Origin: Paludibacter sp.
Lineage (GTDB): Bacteria > Bacteroidota > Bacteroidia > Bacteroidales > Paludibacteraceae
DNA: 64,000 nt
Direction: 5' to 3'
Assembly (NCBI GenBank): GCA_028690665.1
Contig: JAQVAV010000005.1
Span: 224,915-288,914, forward strand
Made by a program: the position numbers and the translations under genes. Below, one piece after another: positions 60,379 to 64,000 of this stretch. The notes under the pieces were generated by a model that saw only the letters and a program-made list of their open reading frames with translations, did no database searches and was not told where the DNA came from. Positions within the stretch are counted from its first letter, which is position 1; the number at the start of each line of letters is the position of its first letter.

Positions 60379-60996
60379 TTAACTTGTACATATCCCTTTG
60401 AGAAGAATATTAACCATTGCCTGAATCTTTGCGGACTCCACATCTGTTTCTCTCTTTGTCAGATCAATAAATATCGCACGTTGGGCTGTTATAATAACAT
60501 ACACAACCATATCTATATCTTTTATAATCTCCTGAGTAAATTCGTGATTATTAACACCTGACAATAAGATATTTTTAATAATTGTTTTTTCGGAGCGGAT
60601 AAACCTTTTGATTTGAGACAAGGCAGGCTTATAAGAGGAAATGTCACCGGTGTTCAATAATTCATGTCGCATTATTCCGTATAAATTGATCTTATGTTTT
60701 ATAGATTCAAATGTGACTATAAAATAAGATTGCAACATTTCTGATGCTGTTTGCGATGAATTAACTGCGTTATTAACAGCCAGGAGAATTTCACGAGCCT
60801 CTTTTTCAATTACATCTGTAAAAATAACATCTTTGCTTTTGTAGTAATAGTAAAGAGTACTTTTACCTCTTCCTGTAGATCTGGCAATATCTTCCATGGT
60901 AGTTTTCTGAAATCCATATTGCCTGAACAGTTTTTGAGCCGTCGAAATTATTTCGTCCTTTACGAACTCCTCCCTTGATATCGAATTATGAATCAT
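60379..60996 (-). CDS. TetR/AcrR family transcriptional regulator
   Basis: This 205-residue protein has the TetR helix-turn-helix at its N-terminus (about 15-62; AQKLFRQYGFQKTTMEDIA, then STGRGKSTLYYYYKSKD) and an all-helical ligand domain (about 70-205). It probably represses nearby genes and is released by a small ligand such as a lipid or drug. The envelope-lipid cluster starts 190 bp downstream on the same strand, with a suitable palindrome between. Autoregulation would need a second site near 61030, which was not seen. Confidence 0.9.
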   Translation of the reverse strand: MIHNSISREEFVKDEIISTAQKLFRQYGFQKTTMEDIARSTGRGKSTLYYYYKSKDVIFTDVIEKEAREILLAVNNAVNSSQTASEMLQSYFIVTFESIKHKINLYGIMRHELLNTGDISSYKPALSQIKRFIRSEKTIIKNILLSGVNNHEFTQEIIKDIDMVVYVIITAQRAIFIDLTKRETDVESAKIQAMVNILLKGICTS

Positions 60997-61026
60997 TGAT
61001 TTTTCGACTAAAATCGTTTTTCAGTA

Positions 61027-61034
61027 CAAAGGTA
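61027..61034 (-). promoter_or_regulatory. -7 promoter box of the TetR gene
   Basis: The minus strand reads TACCTTTG, matching TAnnTTTG, 31 bp upstream of the start codon. Confidence 0.45.
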
Positions 61035-61137
61035 TAATCTTTTTAATACTATTGTTATTCTTATTAAGATTTATTTACCTTTCATTTAAAAAAGGAAGGC
61101 AGTAAATACGATGCATCAAATCTTCATTGGATTTAAT

Positions 61138-61782
61138 TTACTGTTGATATTTTGTCGGATCGAAGCCATCGAGAGCCTCCTTTCTTTCGGTACAGGTACC
61201 ACATATTCCACAATGAATTTCCTGACCGTTATAGCATGAGTAAGTATTTTCGAAAGAAACTCCTATTTCTTTTCCTATCAAAGCAATGGCGCGCTTGTTT
61301 ATATTGGTAAATGGAGCTAAAATTTCCACATGGTTATAAGTTCCGGCATAAATGGCCTGATTCATAGCCTGAATAAAATTTTCACGGCAATCGGGATATA
61401 TGGCATGATCTCCGGCATGGTTAGAAATCAGAAGATATTTACAATCCATACTTTCGGCCAATCCTGCGGCAACACTAAGCATTATACCGTTACGAAACGG
61501 GACTACGGTTTTTTTCATATTTTCATCCTCGTAATGTCCGTTGGGGATTTCGCCTCCGGACTGCAACAGATCAGAAACAAAGCCCATTTTATTGAGATCC
61601 ATTACTATGACTTTGTGTTCGATACCAAGGTTTTTACAGTTTATAGCAGCATATTCAATTTCCCGTTCGTTGTGTTTCGAACCATAATTAAATGACACTG
61701 CAAGTCGTATACGATCGGCATATTTGTAAAGAGCGACGGAGCTGTCCATTCCGCCGGAATATAAAATAACGATATCTTTCAT
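61138..61782 (-). CDS. queC: 7-cyano-7-deazaguanine synthase
   Basis: This 214-residue protein has the PP-loop ATPase motif SGGMDS at residues 9-14. The C-terminal zinc site consists of cysteines in YSCYNGQEIHCGICGTC. QueC converts 7-carboxy-7-deazaguanine to preQ0 using ATP and ammonia, a step in queuosine tRNA modification. No other queuosine gene lies beside it and no preQ1 riboswitch was recognised upstream. It is transcribed divergently from aguA, and their -7 boxes lie 39 bp apart. Confidence 0.95.
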   Translation of the reverse strand: MKDIVILYSGGMDSSVALYKYADRIRLAVSFNYGSKHNEREIEYAAINCKNLGIEHKVIVMDLNKMGFVSDLLQSGGEIPNGHYEDENMKKTVVPFRNGIMLSVAAGLAESMDCKYLLISNHAGDHAIYPDCRENFIQAMNQAIYAGTYNHVEILAPFTNINKRAIALIGKEIGVSFENTYSCYNGQEIHCGICGTCTERKEALDGFDPTKYQQ

Positions 61783-61803
61783 TTTTCACTATCTTTCGAG
61801 CTG

Positions 61804-61811
61804 CAAAGGTA
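61804..61811 (-). promoter_or_regulatory. -7 promoter box of queC
   Basis: The minus strand reads TACCTTTG, matching TAnnTTTG, 22 bp upstream of the queC start, giving a very short leader. Confidence 0.5.
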
Positions 61812-61850
61812 ACCATTTAGGGCGAAAATTGACCTAATGACTATTTTTTG

Positions 61851-61858
61851 TATTTTTG
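61851..61858 (+). promoter_or_regulatory. -7 promoter box of aguA-aguB
   Basis: TATTTTTG matches TAnnTTTG, with an ATTG (61828-61831) 19 bp upstream at the -33 position. The aguA start lies 22 bp downstream. Confidence 0.6.
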
Positions 61859-61880
61859 TGTTTTTGTTTTATACAATTGA

Positions 61881-62897
61881 ATGACACGGAACTTCAAAAA
61901 ATATTTACCTGCTGAATGGGCTGACCAGCAATTTGTTCTGTTGACTTGGCCACATGCCGGAACTGATTGGGCTTATATGCTTGATGAGGTAAACGAGTGT
62001 TTTGTAAATATTGCTAAAGCAATCATTAAGTATGAAGATTTATTGATTGTCGCCCCCGATATAAACGAAGTAAAATCATTGTTGGGAGATATCGATTATT
62101 CCCACATTACATTTGCAGAAATGCAAACAAATGATACATGGGCACGCGACCATGGCGGAATTACAGTTTTTGAAGAAGGGAAACGGGTTATTTATGATTT
62201 CACATTTAATGGCTGGGGGATGAAATTCGCTGCGAATTACGACAATCAAATCACCCGTACACTTTTTGAGAAAGGGATCTTTAATAATTTTAAATATCGA
62301 AACTGTATGGATTTTATACTCGAAGGCGGCAGTATAGAGTCCGACGGCAATGGTACCCTGCTCACAACAGCCGAATGTCTGCTTTCCGATAACAGAAATA
62401 ATCTTTCGCGTGATGAAGTGGAGCAACGTTTAAAGGATTATTTTGCCATAGAAAAAGTTTTATGGCTAAATCATGGCTATCTGGCGGGAGATGATACCGA
62501 CAGTCATGTGGACACCCTGGCAAGGCTTTGCCCTGACAATACTATTGTTTACGTAAAATGTAAAGATGAATCGGACGAACACTACGCTGAATTAAAGCTG
62601 ATGGAAGAGGAACTGAAATGCATGAAAAATCTTGAAGGTAAACCATTCCGATTGATTGAACTACCAATGGCAGATGCCATAATTGTGGACAATGAACGTT
62701 TACCTGCAACTTATGCCAACTTTCTGATTATTAATGGAGCTGTTCTACTGCCAGTATACAGTTCACCCAAGGATGAAATTGCGATTATTCAGTTACAAAA
62801 AGCATTTCCAAATCGCGAAATCATCACCATTAATTGTAATGCACTAATTAAGCAGCATGGTTCTTTACATTGTGTAACTATGCAGTATCCTCTATAA
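61881..62897 (+). CDS. aguA: Agmatine deiminase
   Basis: This 338-residue protein matches the agmatine deiminase (PPADalt) family. It has NDTWARDHGG near residue 85, FILEGGSIESDG, the HGYLAGDDTDSHVD block, and the catalytic cysteine C331 in GSLHCVTMQYP close to the C-terminus. It hydrolyses agmatine to N-carbamoylputrescine and ammonia. The next gene, 34 bp downstream from its best start, encodes the second step, so the pair converts agmatine to putrescine. It is a cytoplasmic enzyme without a signal peptide. Confidence 0.94.
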   Translation: MTRNFKKYLPAEWADQQFVLLTWPHAGTDWAYMLDEVNECFVNIAKAIIKYEDLLIVAPDINEVKSLLGDIDYSHITFAEMQTNDTWARDHGGITVFEEGKRVIYDFTFNGWGMKFAANYDNQITRTLFEKGIFNNFKYRNCMDFILEGGSIESDGNGTLLTTAECLLSDNRNNLSRDEVEQRLKDYFAIEKVLWLNHGYLAGDDTDSHVDTLARLCPDNTIVYVKCKDESDEHYAELKLMEEELKCMKNLEGKPFRLIELPMADAIIVDNERLPATYANFLIINGAVLLPVYSSPKDEIAIIQLQKAFPNREIITINCNALIKQHGSLHCVTMQYPL

Positions 62898-62931
62898 AAT
62901 TCCAATAACTTTAATGACAAATAACTTTAAA

Positions 62932-63807
62932 ATGAAGATAGCTTTAATCCAACAATCCAATACCGCTCATCGTACTGAAAATGTGGCGAAATTAGAACAA
63001 AATATCCGCTTTTGTGCAGCTCAGGGTGCTGAACTGATTGTTTTACAAGAACTTCATAATGGTCTTTATTTTTGCCAGACAGAAGATCCCGATGTTTTTG
63101 AACAGGCAGAGACCATTCCCGGGCCGTCAACAGATTTTTTTGGAAAATTGGCAAAAGAGTTGGAAGTCATAATTGTCCTTTCGTTATTTGAAAAACGTGC
63201 TGCCGGACTTTATCATAATACGGCTGTTGTACTTGAAAAAAATGGCTCTATTGCTGGGAAGTATCGCAAAATGCACATTCCAGATGATCCGGCTTATTAC
63301 GAAAAATTTTATTTTACGCCCGGAGATTTGGGCTTTGAGCCAATTCAAACATCTGTGGGGAAATTGGGAGTTCTCGTTTGCTGGGATCAATGGTATCCAG
63401 AAGCCGCACGTTTAATGGCTATGGCTGGAGCCGAGTTACTTATTTATCCCACTGCCATAGGCTGGGAAAGCACTGATGCGGAAGATGAAAAGACACGACA
63501 GACGGATGCATGGATGACAGTGCAACGTGGTCATGCAGTGGCTAACGGATTACATGTACTATCATGCAACCGGACAGGTTATGAGGCAGATCCTTCCGGT
63601 GCTACAAACGGCATTCTGTTCTGGGGAAATAGCTTTGTTGCCGGGCCTCAAGGCGAGATAATATCCCGGGCTTCCGATACAGAAAACGAAAATCTCATTG
63701 TTGAAATTGATTTGAAACGTTCAGAAACTGTGCGTCGGATATGGCCATTCTTTCGCGATCGCAGGATTGATGAATTTGGGGATATTACAAAACGTTGGAG
63801 GAGATAA
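62932..63807 (+). CDS. aguB: N-carbamoylputrescine amidohydrolase
   Basis: The start is placed at MKIALIQQ, the usual family beginning; an in-frame ATG six codons earlier is also possible. The 291-residue protein is a carbon-nitrogen hydrolase (nitrilase superfamily). Its catalytic triad is E40 in VLQELHNG, K113 in YRKMHIPDDP and C150 in LVCWDQWYPEAARL. It releases putrescine, CO2 and ammonia from N-carbamoylputrescine, completing the agmatine route with AguA. It is co-transcribed with aguA. An insertion sequence begins within about 100 bp of its stop codon. Confidence 0.94.
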   Translation: MKIALIQQSNTAHRTENVAKLEQNIRFCAAQGAELIVLQELHNGLYFCQTEDPDVFEQAETIPGPSTDFFGKLAKELEVIIVLSLFEKRAAGLYHNTAVVLEKNGSIAGKYRKMHIPDDPAYYEKFYFTPGDLGFEPIQTSVGKLGVLVCWDQWYPEAARLMAMAGAELLIYPTAIGWESTDAEDEKTRQTDAWMTVQRGHAVANGLHVLSCNRTGYEADPSGATNGILFWGNSFVAGPQGEIISRASDTENENLIVEIDLKRSETVRRIWPFFRDRRIDEFGDITKRWRR

Positions 63808-63882
63808 CGGATCAATGTAAAAAGTAGGTGGAGTAAAAATTACGGGTCAAGTCAAAAAGTTGGGGGGAATGTGATAAAATAT

Positions 63883-63890
63883 TAGTTTTG
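63883..63890 (+). promoter_or_regulatory. -7 promoter box of the insertion-sequence transposase
   Basis: TAGTTTTG matches TAnnTTTG, 13 bp before the transposase ATG. The preceding 70 bases should contain the left end of the element, but its exact edge cannot be set without the right end. Confidence 0.4.
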
Positions 63891-63903
63891 CAATAAAAAA
63901 CTA

Positions 63904-64000
63904 ATGCAGATAAGTGGATTTGAGTTATTGCTACCAGAAGGAGTTTTAGATTATTTTGAGATATTAAAAGTAGATCAGTCCAAAACTGAGACATCTATTT
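63904..64000 (+). mobile_element. ISAon1-type transposase, N-terminal region; runs off the window
   Basis: The frame opens at an ATG and stays open for 32 codons to the window edge. The visible start, MQISGFELLLPEGVLDYFE, is the characteristic beginning of the N-terminal-region protein of ISAon1-family transposases in Bacteroidota, which are usually split into two consecutive frames. The recognition rests on a short stretch and memory of the family. The element sits just downstream of aguB and does not interrupt it. Confidence 0.72.

Overview
The window comes from an AT-rich member of the Bacteroidota, most likely order Bacteroidales. The main evidence is: several secreted proteins ending in type IX secretion (Por/T9SS) sorting domains with YPNP-like motifs; a giant hybrid two-component system sensor; a NUDIX-type sugar regulator; a DUF5686 outer-membrane barrel; many promoters with the Bacteroidota -7 box TAnnTTTG; and almost no Shine-Dalgarno sequences. 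No rRNA, tRNA or CRISPR array was seen.

Region 1-23.1 kb is a carbohydrate-degradation locus, all on the minus strand. In transcription order it holds a LamG/ricin-like surface protein, a clan GH-A hydrolase, a GH127-type arabinofuranosidase, a hybrid two-component regulator, a sialate O-acetylesterase family enzyme, a GH128-type endoglucanase, a LamG protein, a two-headed sialidase-like/NodB deacetylase, a small zinc-ribbon membrane protein, a T9SS carbohydrate-binding-like protein, and the start of a second gene resembling the sialidase/NodB protein. No SusC/SusD pair is present. The last two genes repeat domains of the earlier pair, so a block has been duplicated.

Region 23.5-32.7 kb holds a GtrA-flippase pair, divergent rsmA and corA, a PepSY membrane protein with a TonB-dependent siderophore-type receptor (iron uptake), and a secreted SppA-type peptidase. 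Region 32.7-38.5 kb is a vitamin B12 uptake locus: a cobalamin riboswitch, a BtuB-like receptor, a BtuG-like propeller lipoprotein and a DUF4465 (BtuH-like) protein. Region 38.6-45.0 kb is housekeeping: a DnaQ-type exonuclease, dnaN, metG, a small unknown gene and class II fba. Two diverged copies of an intergenic element with a conserved hairpin lie at about 38.7 and 45.35 kb.

Region 45.5-49.4 kb is a sugar-uptake operon: periplasmic galM, a sodium:solute symporter and a NUDIX/NrtR-family regulator. A perfect 17-bp palindrome sits beside its promoter. Region 49.4-54.0 kb is the most unusual part: two homologous small secreted proteins, separated by a terminator, precede a 977-residue outer-membrane-barrel protein with an N-terminal Ig-like domain and C-terminal SdrD/CnaB-like domains. 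The layout resembles subunit-subunit-usher, and I propose it as a candidate surface-assembly system.

Region 54.1-61.0 kb has a frameshifted secreted endonuclease I, then an envelope-lipid cluster under a TetR regulator (CDP-alcohol phosphatidyltransferase, GtrA, DUF5686 barrel, PlsC-type acyltransferase) with a candidate operator palindrome. The window ends with queC, the agmatine-to-putrescine pair aguA-aguB, and the left end of an ISAon1-type insertion sequence that runs off the edge.
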